NCBI RefSeq assembly: GCF_001940225.2 | Contig: NZ_CP135164.1 | Coordinates: forward strand, 868,001-932,000 | From: Roseburia sp. 499 | Lineage (GTDB): Bacteria > Bacillota > Clostridia > Lachnospirales > Lachnospiraceae | DNA: 64,000 bases | Reading direction: 5' to 3' | Shown here: positions 35,344-43,646 of the stretch, piece after piece | Position numbering within the stretch: the first letter of the stretch is position 1 | How the letters are laid out: each line of letters starts with the position of its first letter | Translations under genes and position numbers: made by a program | The notes under the pieces: model-generated | Database searches by the model: none | What the model was told of the DNA's origin: nothing | What the model saw: only the letters and a program-made list of their open reading frames with translations

Positions 35344-35375
35344 AATTGTGCAAAAAACCAAAAAAATTGTGCAAA
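35344..35375. promoter_or_regulatory. two 11-bp direct repeats, candidate AraC-type operator
   Basis: AATTGTGCAAA occurs at 35344-35354 and again at 35365-35375, exactly 21 bp apart (two helical turns), within the divergent promoter region between the AraC gene and the sugar-nucleotide genes. This is the typical geometry of AraC half-sites. Confidence 0.6.
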
Positions 35376-35444
35376 TACAGAACCTTTTTTTTATATTATC
35401 ATGATATAGAACAAAAGGATAATTACCTTAAGGAGGGTATGGGA

Positions 35445-36359
35445 ATGAAAAAACCAGTATTAGTAATTATGGCAGCAGGAATGGGAAGCCGTTATGGTGG
35501 ATTGAAGCAGGTTGACCCAGTGGATGCACAAGGACATATTATTATTGATTTTTCTATATACGATGCAATAGAAGCAGGATTTGAGAAAGTTGTATTTATT
35601 ATTAAAAAGGCAAATGAAAAAGTTTTTAAGGAAGCAATTGGGAAACGAGTGGAAAAGAAAATCCAGGTGGAATATGTATACCAGGAGCTGGATAAACTGC
35701 CGGAAGGATTTCAGATTCCGGAAGGGAGAGAAAAACCTTACGGAACCGGTCATGCAATTTTATGTTGCAAGGATGTAATTGATGGACCTTTTGCAGTAAT
35801 CAATGCAGATGATTATTACGGAAAGCATGCATATAAAGTGATTTATGATTATCTGGTAAATCATCAGGATGATGAGAAGTATCGTTACACTATGGTCGGA
35901 TATGCGTTGAAGAATACTTTGACGGATAACGGTCATGTGGCAAGAGGTATATGTGAGACCGATGCAGAAGGATTTTTGACCGATATACATGAGCGTACTC
36001 ATATTGAAAAAAGAAATGGTGGAGCAGCGTATACAGAAGATGATGGAGTTACATGGAACGAGTTACCTATGGAAAGTACAGTTTCCATGAATATGTGGGG
36101 ATTCTCAGAGAGTATTATTAAGGAATTAGAGCAAGGATTCCAAAAGTTTTTAAAGGAAGAATTACCAGAGAATCCATTAAAGGGAGAATATTTCCTTCCA
36201 TTTGCTGTGGATGAATTGTTACAGCAGGGAAAGGCAAGTGTAAAAGTACTTACTTCTATGGATAAGTGGTATGGAGTTACCTATAAGGAAGATAAGGAAA
36301 TGGTGGTAAATGCTATAGCAGGATTAAAGAAAAGTGGAATGTATCCGGAAGAATTTTAG
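35445..36359 (+). CDS. sugar-1-phosphate nucleotidyltransferase
   Basis: A 304-aa NTP-transferase-fold enzyme. The nucleotide-binding signature A-A-G-M-G-S-R-Y-G-G-L-K is at about 8-19 and the metal-binding N-A-D-D-Y-Y-G near 112-118. It joins a sugar 1-phosphate to a nucleotide. With the NahK-like kinase next to it and galE further on, the likely path is activation of an N-acetylhexosamine or galactose to its UDP form. ATG 35445 is 8 nt after AGGAGG; ATG 35439 would be too close. The exact sugar and nucleotide are not certain. Confidence 0.8.
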   Translation: MKKPVLVIMAAGMGSRYGGLKQVDPVDAQGHIIIDFSIYDAIEAGFEKVVFIIKKANEKVFKEAIGKRVEKKIQVEYVYQELDKLPEGFQIPEGREKPYGTGHAILCCKDVIDGPFAVINADDYYGKHAYKVIYDYLVNHQDDEKYRYTMVGYALKNTLTDNGHVARGICETDAEGFLTDIHERTHIEKRNGGAAYTEDDGVTWNELPMESTVSMNMWGFSESIIKELEQGFQKFLKEELPENPLKGEYFLPFAVDELLQQGKASVKVLTSMDKWYGVTYKEDKEMVVNAIAGLKKSGMYPEEF

Positions 36360-36382
36360 CCAGAACAGGGGGCGGGTTATCG

Positions 36383-37495
36383 ATGGAACGTCAGATGAAA
36401 TTGGAGAAACAGGCCTTAGTAGTAACGAAAGAATTTCAGATGGATGGAGAGGCCAAAAGTGCAGTTGGTTATGGAAGCGGACATATTAACGATACCTTTT
36501 TGGTGGAGGGTGAGAAACGTTATATTTTGCAGCGAATGAATCGTAGCATATTTACTCATCCGGAAGAAGTGATGGAAAACATTATGGGAGTCACCTCTTT
36601 TTTGAAGAAAAAAATAGAGAAAGCCGGTGGTGATACCAGTCGGGAAACGCTAAATGTAATTGCGACAAAGAACGGAAAAAGTTTTTATGTTGACGAAGCA
36701 GGTGAATACTGGCGGATGTACAATATGGTAGAAGATGCAGTAAGCTACGACAGGGTGGAGTCGGAACAGGATTTTTACGAAAGTGCAGTGGCATTTGGAA
36801 ACTTCCAGCAGCTTCTTTCTGATTATCCGGCAGAAACACTTCATGAGACTATACCGGGATTTCACGATACTGCAGCGCGGTATCAGACTTTTTTGAAGGC
36901 AGTAGAAGAAGATATTTGTGAAAGAGCTGCGGAAGTAGAGGAAGAAATAGCATTTTTCAAAAACAGAAAAGAAACGGCACAGATACTTGGAAATATGCTG
37001 AAAGAAGGGAAATTGCCCCTTCGTGTTACGCATAATGATACAAAACTGAATAATATTATGATGGATGTAAAGACCGGAAAAGGAATCTGTGTCATTGATT
37101 TGGATACAGTGATGCCGGGACTTGCGGTACATGATTTTGGAGATTCCATTCGTTTCGGTGCAAGTACCGCAGCGGAAGACGAACAGGATTTGTCCAAGGT
37201 AAGCTGCGATATGCATTTGTTTGAACTGTATGTACAGGGATTTTTAAAAGGCTGTGGTGGAAGATTGACGGAAACAGAGATAAAAATGCTTCCTATGGGA
37301 GCAAAAACCATGACCTATGAGTGTGGTATGCGTTTCCTTACAGATTATTTGCAGGGAGATGTGTATTTTAAAACACATCGAGAAGGTCAGAATCTTGATC
37401 GTGCCAGAACGCAAATGAAATTGGTGGCAGACATGGAAGAGAAATGGAGTTGCATGGAACAGATTGTAGAGGAATGCGCAAAAATACATAAGTAA
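36383..37495 (+). CDS. NahK/LnpB-like N-acetylhexosamine 1-kinase
   Basis: A 370-aa protein kinase-like small-molecule kinase. The N-lobe has G-Y-G-S-G-H-I-N-D-T-F and I-L-Q-R-M-N, and the catalytic loop reads R-V-T-H-N-D-T-K-L-N-N-I, with the metal site V-I-D-L-D-T-V-M-P-G. These patterns match N-acetylhexosamine 1-kinases of the lacto-N-biose pathway. It would make GlcNAc- or GalNAc-1-phosphate for the preceding nucleotidyltransferase, 23 bp upstream. Substrate assignment is inference. ATG 36383 is used; ATG 36395 is possible. Confidence 0.8.
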   Translation: MERQMKLEKQALVVTKEFQMDGEAKSAVGYGSGHINDTFLVEGEKRYILQRMNRSIFTHPEEVMENIMGVTSFLKKKIEKAGGDTSRETLNVIATKNGKSFYVDEAGEYWRMYNMVEDAVSYDRVESEQDFYESAVAFGNFQQLLSDYPAETLHETIPGFHDTAARYQTFLKAVEEDICERAAEVEEEIAFFKNRKETAQILGNMLKEGKLPLRVTHNDTKLNNIMMDVKTGKGICVIDLDTVMPGLAVHDFGDSIRFGASTAAEDEQDLSKVSCDMHLFELYVQGFLKGCGGRLTETEIKMLPMGAKTMTYECGMRFLTDYLQGDVYFKTHREGQNLDRARTQMKLVADMEEKWSCMEQIVEECAKIHK

Positions 37496-37497
37496 AG

Positions 37498-37549
37498 TTT
37501 TACTAAAAATATATGAAAGAAATATACAATTTTACTAAAAATAGTAAAA
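37498..37549. promoter_or_regulatory. direct repeat plus palindrome upstream of galE
   Basis: TTTTACTAAAAATA occurs at 37498-37511 and 37530-37543, 32 bp apart (three helical turns). The second copy continues into GTAAAA, forming a TTTTAC-N8-GTAAAA palindrome (37530-37549). It lies just ahead of the putative galE promoter (TTTTCA 37554, TATGAT 37577-37582). Confidence 0.5.
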
Positions 37550-37642
37550 ATCATTTTCATACGGAAAAGGTTATGGTATGATGTAAGTAAAAGCAGAGAA
37601 AAATGCCGAAAATTTAGTATTACATATCTAGGAGGAAATATT

Positions 37643-38659
37643 ATGGCAATTTTAGTAACAGGAGGAGCAGGATATATTGGAAGTCATACCTGTATTGAGT
37701 TAATAAATGCAGGATATGATGTAGTAGTTGTGGATAACCTGGTAAATTCCAGCGAAGAAGCAGTAAAAAGAGTGGAGCAGATTACAGGTGTGAAAGTTCC
37801 ATTCTATGAGGCAGATATTTTAGACAGAGAAGCATTAGAAAAGATTTTTGATACGGAGAAAATCGACAGTGTCATCCATTTCGCAGGACTGAAAGCAGTG
37901 GGTGAGTCTGTAAGCAAGCCATTAGAATATTATTATAATAATATTTCAGGAACATTGGTGTTGTGTGATGTGATGCGTAAGCATGGAGTAAAGAATATTA
38001 TTTTCTCATCCTCTGCAACCGTATATGGAGATCCGGCAATCATTCCGATTACAGAAGAGTGCCCGAAGGGAAAAATCACCAATCCATATGGCCAGACAAA
38101 GGGAATGTTAGAGCAGATTCTGACAGACTTCCATGTGGCAGATCCAGAGTGGAATGTTGTGTTGCTTCGTTACTTTAATCCAATTGGAGCACATGAAAGT
38201 GGATTGATTGGGGAAGACCCGAAGGGAATTCCAAATAATCTGGTACCTTATATTGCGCAGGTGGCAGTAGGCAAGTTGAAATGTCTTGGTGTATTTGGAA
38301 ATGACTATGATACTCCGGACGGAACCGGTGTGCGTGATTATATTCATGTAGTAGACCTTGCAAAGGGTCATGTAAAGGCTTTAAAGAAGATAGAGGACAA
38401 ATCAGGCGTAAGTATCTATAATCTGGGAACAGGTATTGGTTATAGTGTACTGGATGTGGTAAAAGCCTATGAAAAAGCATGTGGAAAAGAAATCCCATAT
38501 GAAATAAAACCAAGAAGAGCAGGAGATATTGCAACCTGTTATTCCGACGCTTCCAAGGCAAAGAGAGAATTAGAATGGGAGGCTGAATATGGAATTGAAC
38601 GTATGTGTGCAGATTCCTGGAGATGGCAGAGTATGAATCCGGATGGATATCGGAAGTAA
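37643..38659 (+). CDS. galE: UDP-glucose 4-epimerase
   Basis: A 338-aa short-chain dehydrogenase-type epimerase interconverting UDP-galactose and UDP-glucose. NAD fold G-G-A-G-Y-I-G-S-H at 7-15, active-site S-S-S-A-T-V-Y-G near 122-129 and the Y-x3-K pair in N-P-Y-G-Q-T-K near 147-153. Full length. AGGAGG precedes the ATG. It has its own promoter and operator-like repeats, yet stands right after the nucleotidyltransferase-kinase pair, so it belongs to the same sugar pathway. Confidence 0.95.
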   Translation: MAILVTGGAGYIGSHTCIELINAGYDVVVVDNLVNSSEEAVKRVEQITGVKVPFYEADILDREALEKIFDTEKIDSVIHFAGLKAVGESVSKPLEYYYNNISGTLVLCDVMRKHGVKNIIFSSSATVYGDPAIIPITEECPKGKITNPYGQTKGMLEQILTDFHVADPEWNVVLLRYFNPIGAHESGLIGEDPKGIPNNLVPYIAQVAVGKLKCLGVFGNDYDTPDGTGVRDYIHVVDLAKGHVKALKKIEDKSGVSIYNLGTGIGYSVLDVVKAYEKACGKEIPYEIKPRRAGDIATCYSDASKAKRELEWEAEYGIERMCADSWRWQSMNPDGYRK

Positions 38660-38687
38660 AAGTCATTCATAATTGATTATGGAAGAG

Positions 38688-38736
38688 AAAAGCACTTGTT
38701 GCAGAACGTAAAAAGTTTGCAACAAGTGCTTTTTTA
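38688..38736. terminator. bidirectional terminator between galE and the sensor kinase
   Basis: GCACTTGTTGC/GCAACAAGTGC (38692-38702 and 38719-38729) is flanked by AAAA and TTTTTT. It serves both convergent genes. Confidence 0.9.
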
Positions 38737-38741
38737 TGCGT

Positions 38742-40133
38742 TTAAGAATGTAATGGGAGGGTCAGGGTAACTTCAAATCCATCATATTTACTATGGTTAA
38801 TGACTGTATGTCCATTGTGGGAAGCTATAATCTGTTTCACAATAAGTAATCCCAAACCGTGGCGTTGTTCTGTGGTGTTTTCGTCACAGAGCATATAATG
38901 TGGAGCGTTATCCAGTTTTTGAATCTGCTCATCTGTTGCACCAACACCATCATCAGATATTACTACACTGCATGCTCCGTTTTTAGATAAAACATTGACA
39001 AAAATTTTGCATCCTTGCTCATTATGATTGATGCTGTTTTGAATGAGATTACTGATTGCTCGTTTCATTAAGTCCTTATCGACATTTACAGGGCAGAAGG
39101 TTAAGGATTCGTCTGTTTCCCATTCAATAGGGTGTTTATCGTCAATGTCCATATTGATGAAATCAACAACAACTTGCCGGACAATTGCAATCATATTTTG
39201 TTTTGTAGGATTTATCGGTTGCATATTATATTCTAATTTGGAAGCCAGATTAAGGTCGTTAACCAAGTTCCTCATACGTTCGCTTTGTTTTAAAATGACA
39301 GTGGCTTTTTGACGTTCGTCATCAGTTAAACGGGCATCTTCTTTCAACTGACCGGCATATCCCATAATCATGGAAAGCGGTGTTCTTATATCGTGAGACA
39401 CACCTGCAATCCAATTTGCCCGAGCGGTCTCTTTTTTGCGTAGCAATGCGTTTTGCGATTGTACAATTTCAGAAGTTTTGTTGATGCTTGTAGCAAGTTC
39501 TGAAAGCAGACCCTTTTCATGGATGTGGACAGGTTCTCCTGCCCCCAAGGCTTCTATACCGTTTGCAATTGGCTTGACGGATTTTAGTAACTTTGAATTA
39601 GCAATCATATATATGATGAAAAAAAACGTAATATTGACTGCTAAAATAAGAAGCACAATTTTAGGAAAGCCGGCAATTAATTGATAATCCCAACTGGGCC
39701 ACATATGTTTCCAAAAGCTTTTTTTGGGGTAGCCCAACACCATCAAACCATTTTCGGCTGCCCCTGTAAAGGTGGGATAGTCGTCGATATAACCACGAGT
39801 GATATTAGCAATAGAGGATGCGGAATAACTAAGTGGAACAGTATCGGGGGTATTATCTGTTTTCCAGACTACTTGTAGGGTATTGTTATCAATAAAAACT
39901 GCCCATACATTTTCTGATGCCAATTCATTGGTAATTTCATCGGATAATACATATCCGGTAGAAGTTTCTTGTAAACTCTGGGCTGCTTCATCAGCGGTTT
40001 TCCATGGATGACCATTTTGCGCCTGTTTTGAAGTCATAATAGCTAATGCGAGAATATTCAAAATGATAAGTGTTATGGAACAGAGAAGTAATATTACGAC
40101 GAATCGTCGTATTAGTTTTGGTATGTTTTTCAT
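38742..40133 (-). CDS. sensor histidine kinase
   Basis: A 463-aa membrane histidine kinase. Two transmembrane segments (about 10-33 and 160-182) bracket an extracellular domain of about 125 residues, followed by a HAMP-like linker. The phosphoacceptor motif is S-H-D-I-R-T-P-L-S-M near 255-264. The ATPase has N-box N-L-I-Q-N-S-I-N-H-N, G1 D-D-G-V-G-A and G2 H-G-L-G-L. It is one base after the response regulator and divergent from a lantibiotic-type ABC exporter, suggesting it senses antimicrobial peptides, as in Cpr- or Bce-like systems. Confidence 0.93.
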   Translation of the reverse strand: MKNIPKLIRRFVVILLLCSITLIILNILALAIMTSKQAQNGHPWKTADEAAQSLQETSTGYVLSDEITNELASENVWAVFIDNNTLQVVWKTDNTPDTVPLSYSASSIANITRGYIDDYPTFTGAAENGLMVLGYPKKSFWKHMWPSWDYQLIAGFPKIVLLILAVNITFFFIIYMIANSKLLKSVKPIANGIEALGAGEPVHIHEKGLLSELATSINKTSEIVQSQNALLRKKETARANWIAGVSHDIRTPLSMIMGYAGQLKEDARLTDDERQKATVILKQSERMRNLVNDLNLASKLEYNMQPINPTKQNMIAIVRQVVVDFINMDIDDKHPIEWETDESLTFCPVNVDKDLMKRAISNLIQNSINHNEQGCKIFVNVLSKNGACSVVISDDGVGATDEQIQKLDNAPHYMLCDENTTEQRHGLGLLIVKQIIASHNGHTVINHSKYDGFEVTLTLPLHS

Positions 40134-40134
40134 A

Positions 40135-40839
40135 TCATTTTCCTCCTATGACCAGTTTGTATCCCAATCCCTTGACTGTAATTAGGGATACCGGGCGTGA
40201 AGGATTTAGTTCTATCTTTTCACGGATACGGCGAATATGAGCCATCAGAGAATTTTCATATCCATAAGGATTGTCTCCCCAAGCAGCTTCGCATAAAGAG
40301 TCAATGGTTACAATGCGACCTGCGTTGCGATATAGGACAGAAAGAATATCGTGTTCTTTCGCTGTTAAAGGGATATGTTCTCCATTCTTAATTATTTCGG
40401 CGCGGTCAAAATCAATTTCGCTGTCATGCAATGTCACAAGAGGATTTTCCTCTTTATAACTTCTGCGTAGAATTGCCATAATGCGAAAAGTCAATTCTTT
40501 TGGAAGAAATGGCTTCACTACATAATCGTCAGCACCGAGTCCGAAACCCTGAAATTTGTCTTCGTCTTCGCCACGGGCAGTCAAAAAGAATATTGGATAT
40601 TCGCTCTTTTTTTTCAATTGTTCCATTAAAGAAAAGCCGTTGCCGTCTGGTAACATTACATCAAGGATAGCAAGCTCAGGTGCAAAACTGTCGGCTAAAT
40701 CAAGTGCTTCTTTCACAGTTTTAGCGGTTGCAATATTACAAAATCCTTCCTCTTTTAAAATAGATACTACCATATTTAGAAGCTCCTGCTCATCATCAAC
40801 AAGCAGTATGCGTTTACGTTTTAAATATTCAAAGTCCAT
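40135..40839 (-). CDS. OmpR-family response regulator
   Basis: A 234-aa response regulator. The receiver domain (about 8-120) has acidic D-D-E, phosphoacceptor Asp in A-I-L-D-V-M-L-P-D-G, and K in V-V-K-P-F. The winged-helix output domain (about 135-230) ends R-R-I-R-E-K-I-E-L-N and T-V-K-G-L-G-Y-K-L. The start at 40839 gives the usual length; longer frames would include the promoter. ATTATA at 40874-40879 is a minus-strand -10 (TATAAT). Four AAGGTWG repeats in the divergent gap are the likely target. Confidence 0.93.
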   Translation of the reverse strand: MDFEYLKRKRILLVDDEQELLNMVVSILKEEGFCNIATAKTVKEALDLADSFAPELAILDVMLPDGNGFSLMEQLKKKSEYPIFFLTARGEDEDKFQGFGLGADDYVVKPFLPKELTFRIMAILRRSYKEENPLVTLHDSEIDFDRAEIIKNGEHIPLTAKEHDILSVLYRNAGRIVTIDSLCEAAWGDNPYGYENSLMAHIRRIREKIELNPSRPVSLITVKGLGYKLVIGGK

Positions 40840-40919
40840 ATGGATACCTGCTTTCTTCATAATTATGTTGGTTATTATAACATACAATTTTGAATTTTTC
40901 GAATGGACGAAATAAATGT

Positions 40920-40959
40920 AAGGTAGATGTAAGGTAGAGAGAAGGTTGTCACAAGGTTG
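40920..40959 (+). promoter_or_regulatory. four AAGGTWG repeats with 11-bp period, candidate response-regulator site
   Basis: AAGGTAG at 40920 and 40931, AAGGTTG at 40942 and 40953, each start exactly 11 bp after the last. The first two are part of a perfect tandem ATGTAAGGTAG. They end 7 bp before TAGAAT (40966-40971), the only -10-like hexamer; no proper -35 exists at 17 bp. This looks like an activator-dependent promoter for the ABC genes. Confidence 0.7.
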
Positions 40960-41001
40960 GGCATGTAGAATGAAGATGTATTGAGAAAGGAGCAAAATCG
41001 T

Positions 41002-41757
41002 ATGAACATTATTGAAACAAAAAACTTAACAAAATCATATTCAGACTTTACCGCTGTATCGGGAGTCGATATTCATATCCCAAAAGGAACTGTCTACGGA
41101 TTCTTAGGCCCAAATGGAGCAGGCAAGTCCACGACAATGAAGATGTTTCTTGGACTGACAAAGCCTACAAGTGGCTCATTTGTAATTGATGGAAAGAAAT
41201 ATCCTGAAAACAGAGTTGAAATTCTGAAGGAGGTTGGTTCTTTCATTGAAGCCCCTGCTTTCTATGGAAATTTAACCGGAGAAGATAATCTGGATATTAT
41301 CCGCAAAATTTTGGGGTTGCCCAAATCTGCTGTTTCCGAAGCACTGGAACTTGTTGGTCTTACCCAGTTTAAAGACAGACTTGCAAAAAAATACTCTCTT
41401 GGCATGAAACAGAGACTGGGACTTGCGAGTGCTTTGATTGGGAAACCACCGATTCTTATTCTCGATGAACCGACGAATGGGCTTGATCCTGTGGGGATTC
41501 ACGAAATTAGAACGCTGATTCGTTCCTTGCCACAGAAGTTTGATTGTACTGTATTGGTGTCTTCACATTTACTTTCTGAAATTGAATTAATGGCAGATAA
41601 CATCGGCATTCTTAATCATGGGCATCTTCTGTTTGAAGGAACGCTTGATGAACTGAAACAGGGAGCTGAGTTACAAGGGTATCCAACAGATAATTTGGAA
41701 GATACTTTCCTTGCATTGATTGATGCGGATAACAGACAGCGAGGTGGTGTAAGATGA
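41002..41757 (+). CDS. lantibiotic-type ABC transporter ATP-binding protein
   Basis: A 251-aa ABC ATPase of the LanF/BcrA/CprA group that protects against lantibiotics or similar peptides. Walker A G-P-N-G-A-G-K-S-T is at 36-44, Walker B I-L-I-L-D-E-P-T-N-G-L-D, and the signature is Y-S-L-G-M-K-Q-R. The Q-loop has Glu at residue 83 (F-I-E-A-P-A-F-Y), the so-called E-loop characteristic of lantibiotic exporters. ATG 41002 follows AAAGGAG. It overlaps the first permease gene by 4 bp. Confidence 0.92.
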   Translation: MNIIETKNLTKSYSDFTAVSGVDIHIPKGTVYGFLGPNGAGKSTTMKMFLGLTKPTSGSFVIDGKKYPENRVEILKEVGSFIEAPAFYGNLTGEDNLDIIRKILGLPKSAVSEALELVGLTQFKDRLAKKYSLGMKQRLGLASALIGKPPILILDEPTNGLDPVGIHEIRTLIRSLPQKFDCTVLVSSHLLSEIELMADNIGILNHGHLLFEGTLDELKQGAELQGYPTDNLEDTFLALIDADNRQRGGVR

Positions 41758-42476
41758 GCTTTCGATTAGAGTGTAAAAAGGTAAAACGGACAGGTTTTTT
41801 GCCCGCGTTAATAGGTGGTGGAATTTTAGCGGCTGTTGTACCGGTTATCAATATGGTATTTCGTTCGGAATGTTATGTTGGGCTTGAAAGTTCTCCGATT
41901 CAAATACTGATTGGGGCAAATTGGCAGATGATGGCAATGCTCAATATTTTGCTAGTGGTGGCAGGGGCATGTATTATGTACCATACTGAGTATGTAGATA
42001 ATGCAATCCAGAAGATGTGTACATTGCCCACAAAGGAAAGTAATTTATTTTTTGGCAAGTTCGCTCTAATAGCAGTTATGTGTGTTGTAATATTGATAAT
42101 AGAAGCCGTAGCAATTGCTTTGTGCTCCTATCATTGGTTTGAGTGGAATGTAAATTTGGAAGTGGAATTACTTAAAAACTTTGGCTATTTTCTGTTGTTG
42201 TTGCTACCTACCGTGTTATCCGCTCTTTTGATAGCATCGGCATGTAAAAATATGTGGGTTTCGCTGGGAATCGGTGTTGTCTGTGTATTTATAGCTACAA
42301 TGATTCCTACAAGTAATTTTACGTTATCGTTGTTTCCGTTTGCTTTACCATTTCAGACATTTGCAGGTGTGACAGAAAACACGATTCGTAATTTCGCAAT
42401 TGCAGGAACGATTGAAAGCATAGTTATTGCCATTGCAGAAGTTTTATTCTTGAGAGTAAGGAGGTCGTTTGAATGA
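41754..42476 (+). CDS. lantibiotic-type ABC transporter permease 1
   Basis: A 240-aa membrane subunit with about six hydrophobic segments and the opening M-S-F-R-L-E-C-K-K-V-K-R-T-G-F, typical of MutE/EpiE/CprB-like permeases that begin with a short basic amphipathic stretch. It overlaps the ATPase gene upstream and the second permease downstream, each by 4 bp, so the three subunits are made together. Role: export or removal of membrane-active peptides, inferred from the ATPase type. Confidence 0.85.
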   Translation: MSFRLECKKVKRTGFLPALIGGGILAAVVPVINMVFRSECYVGLESSPIQILIGANWQMMAMLNILLVVAGACIMYHTEYVDNAIQKMCTLPTKESNLFFGKFALIAVMCVVILIIEAVAIALCSYHWFEWNVNLEVELLKNFGYFLLLLLPTVLSALLIASACKNMWVSLGIGVVCVFIATMIPTSNFTLSLFPFALPFQTFAGVTENTIRNFAIAGTIESIVIAIAEVLFLRVRRSFE

Positions 42477-43243
42477 GTTTTATTTCTCTAATCGGTGTTG
42501 AACTTGGAAAAATACGTCGTTCAAAAATACTACTAATATTATTTGGCGCAATAGTTATTTTATGGGTGCCCTCAATAATCAATGCTAATATGAATTTTCA
42601 GATGCAGGCAGAGGGAATCTCGCCGGAAAATAATTTTCTGGTACAGGGCTTTATGAGTATGTCATGGTTTATGTTCCCGGCCAGTATGGTTGTAAGTACT
42701 GTTCTGCTAAATCAGACCGAAAGAAGTAACAAGGGTATATTGAAAATGCTTGCTTTACCTATAAGTACGGCAAAGTTATGTCTAGCTAAATTTGTTGTAT
42801 TGATTTTATTGGCAGCTTTCCAGATTTTGATGACAGTTGGAATGTATTTTGTTAGTGCAGCAATTGTATCACATACGCAAAATTATGACTTTATGTTGTC
42901 GCCTTTATTTGTTTTCAAGGAAGCAGGATGGATGTTTCTGTCTTCGATTCCTATGCTTGCATTTTTTTGGCTCTTGTCTGTAGGTATCCAGACACCGATT
43001 TTTTCTATTGGAGTGGGTCTTGCTTCCATTGTACCGTCTATTTTGATGATAAATACAAAGGCATGGTTTTTATACCCAATGGCATATCCATTTTTTGTAA
43101 TTACGTCAGAATATGGTAAATTGGCTTCAAATATAACAACGATGCAAGTTGAATGGATTCCGTGGTTGCCGGTTGCTTTCGGCATCACCATTGGTTGCTT
43201 ACTTATTTCCTGCTTACGTTTCGGGCAGGCTGAAAGGAGATAA
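42473..43243 (+). CDS. lantibiotic-type ABC transporter permease 2
   Basis: A 256-aa membrane subunit with about six spans, opening I-S-L-I-G-V-E-L-G-K-I-R-R-S-K-I-L, the pattern of MutG/CprC-like partners. It has the N-Q-T-E-R-S-N-K-G-I-L-K-M-L cytoplasmic loop found in ABC-2 type lantibiotic permeases. It forms a heterodimer with the preceding permease in this family. An AAGGAGG site within the preceding gene drives its start. Confidence 0.85.
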   Translation: MSFISLIGVELGKIRRSKILLILFGAIVILWVPSIINANMNFQMQAEGISPENNFLVQGFMSMSWFMFPASMVVSTVLLNQTERSNKGILKMLALPISTAKLCLAKFVVLILLAAFQILMTVGMYFVSAAIVSHTQNYDFMLSPLFVFKEAGWMFLSSIPMLAFFWLLSVGIQTPIFSIGVGLASIVPSILMINTKAWFLYPMAYPFFVITSEYGKLASNITTMQVEWIPWLPVAFGITIGCLLISCLRFGQAERR

Positions 43244-43248
43244 TTACT

Positions 43249-43533
43249 ATGAAAGATAAAATTTTAACTACAATCAGTACAATTATGCTTTTTATACCGT
43301 GGACAATACTTCAGCTTAGAACTTTTGATTGGGCATTGAAGTCACCTGTTGCAGAAATCATGATTTCTGCTTATGCAGCATTTATGATTTTCAGTGGTAT
43401 TTTCACAATCATTTCTTATGTTAGGGAGAAAGTTCAGAACAACCTTATGAAAATCTGTCTGGTGGTAAATAGTCTTTATGCTGCTGGTGGCATTGCTGTT
43501 CTAGGTATGATGATTTTTCAAAAGATGATGTAA
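43249..43533 (+). CDS. small membrane protein of the ABC exporter operon
   Basis: A 94-aa protein with three hydrophobic segments (about 8-25, 33-57, 66-90). It starts 5 bp after the second permease with AAAGGAG upstream, so it belongs to the same operon. I do not recognise a named family. It might help the exporter or its sensor, since small accessory membrane proteins occur in such loci, but nothing in the sequence proves this. The operon seems to end here; no clear terminator was found in the next 110 bp. Confidence 0.6.
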   Translation: MKDKILTTISTIMLFIPWTILQLRTFDWALKSPVAEIMISAYAAFMIFSGIFTIISYVREKVQNNLMKICLVVNSLYAAGGIAVLGMMIFQKMM

Positions 43534-43646
43534 ATAGAAAAAATGTAAACAGAAAAATCCTGCTTGCAAAAAAAGTCACTGAAAGATATGATTAGAGAAG
43601 AGGTTAGAAATTGTGAGGATAATACTATTTATATCAGGAGTGTGAC

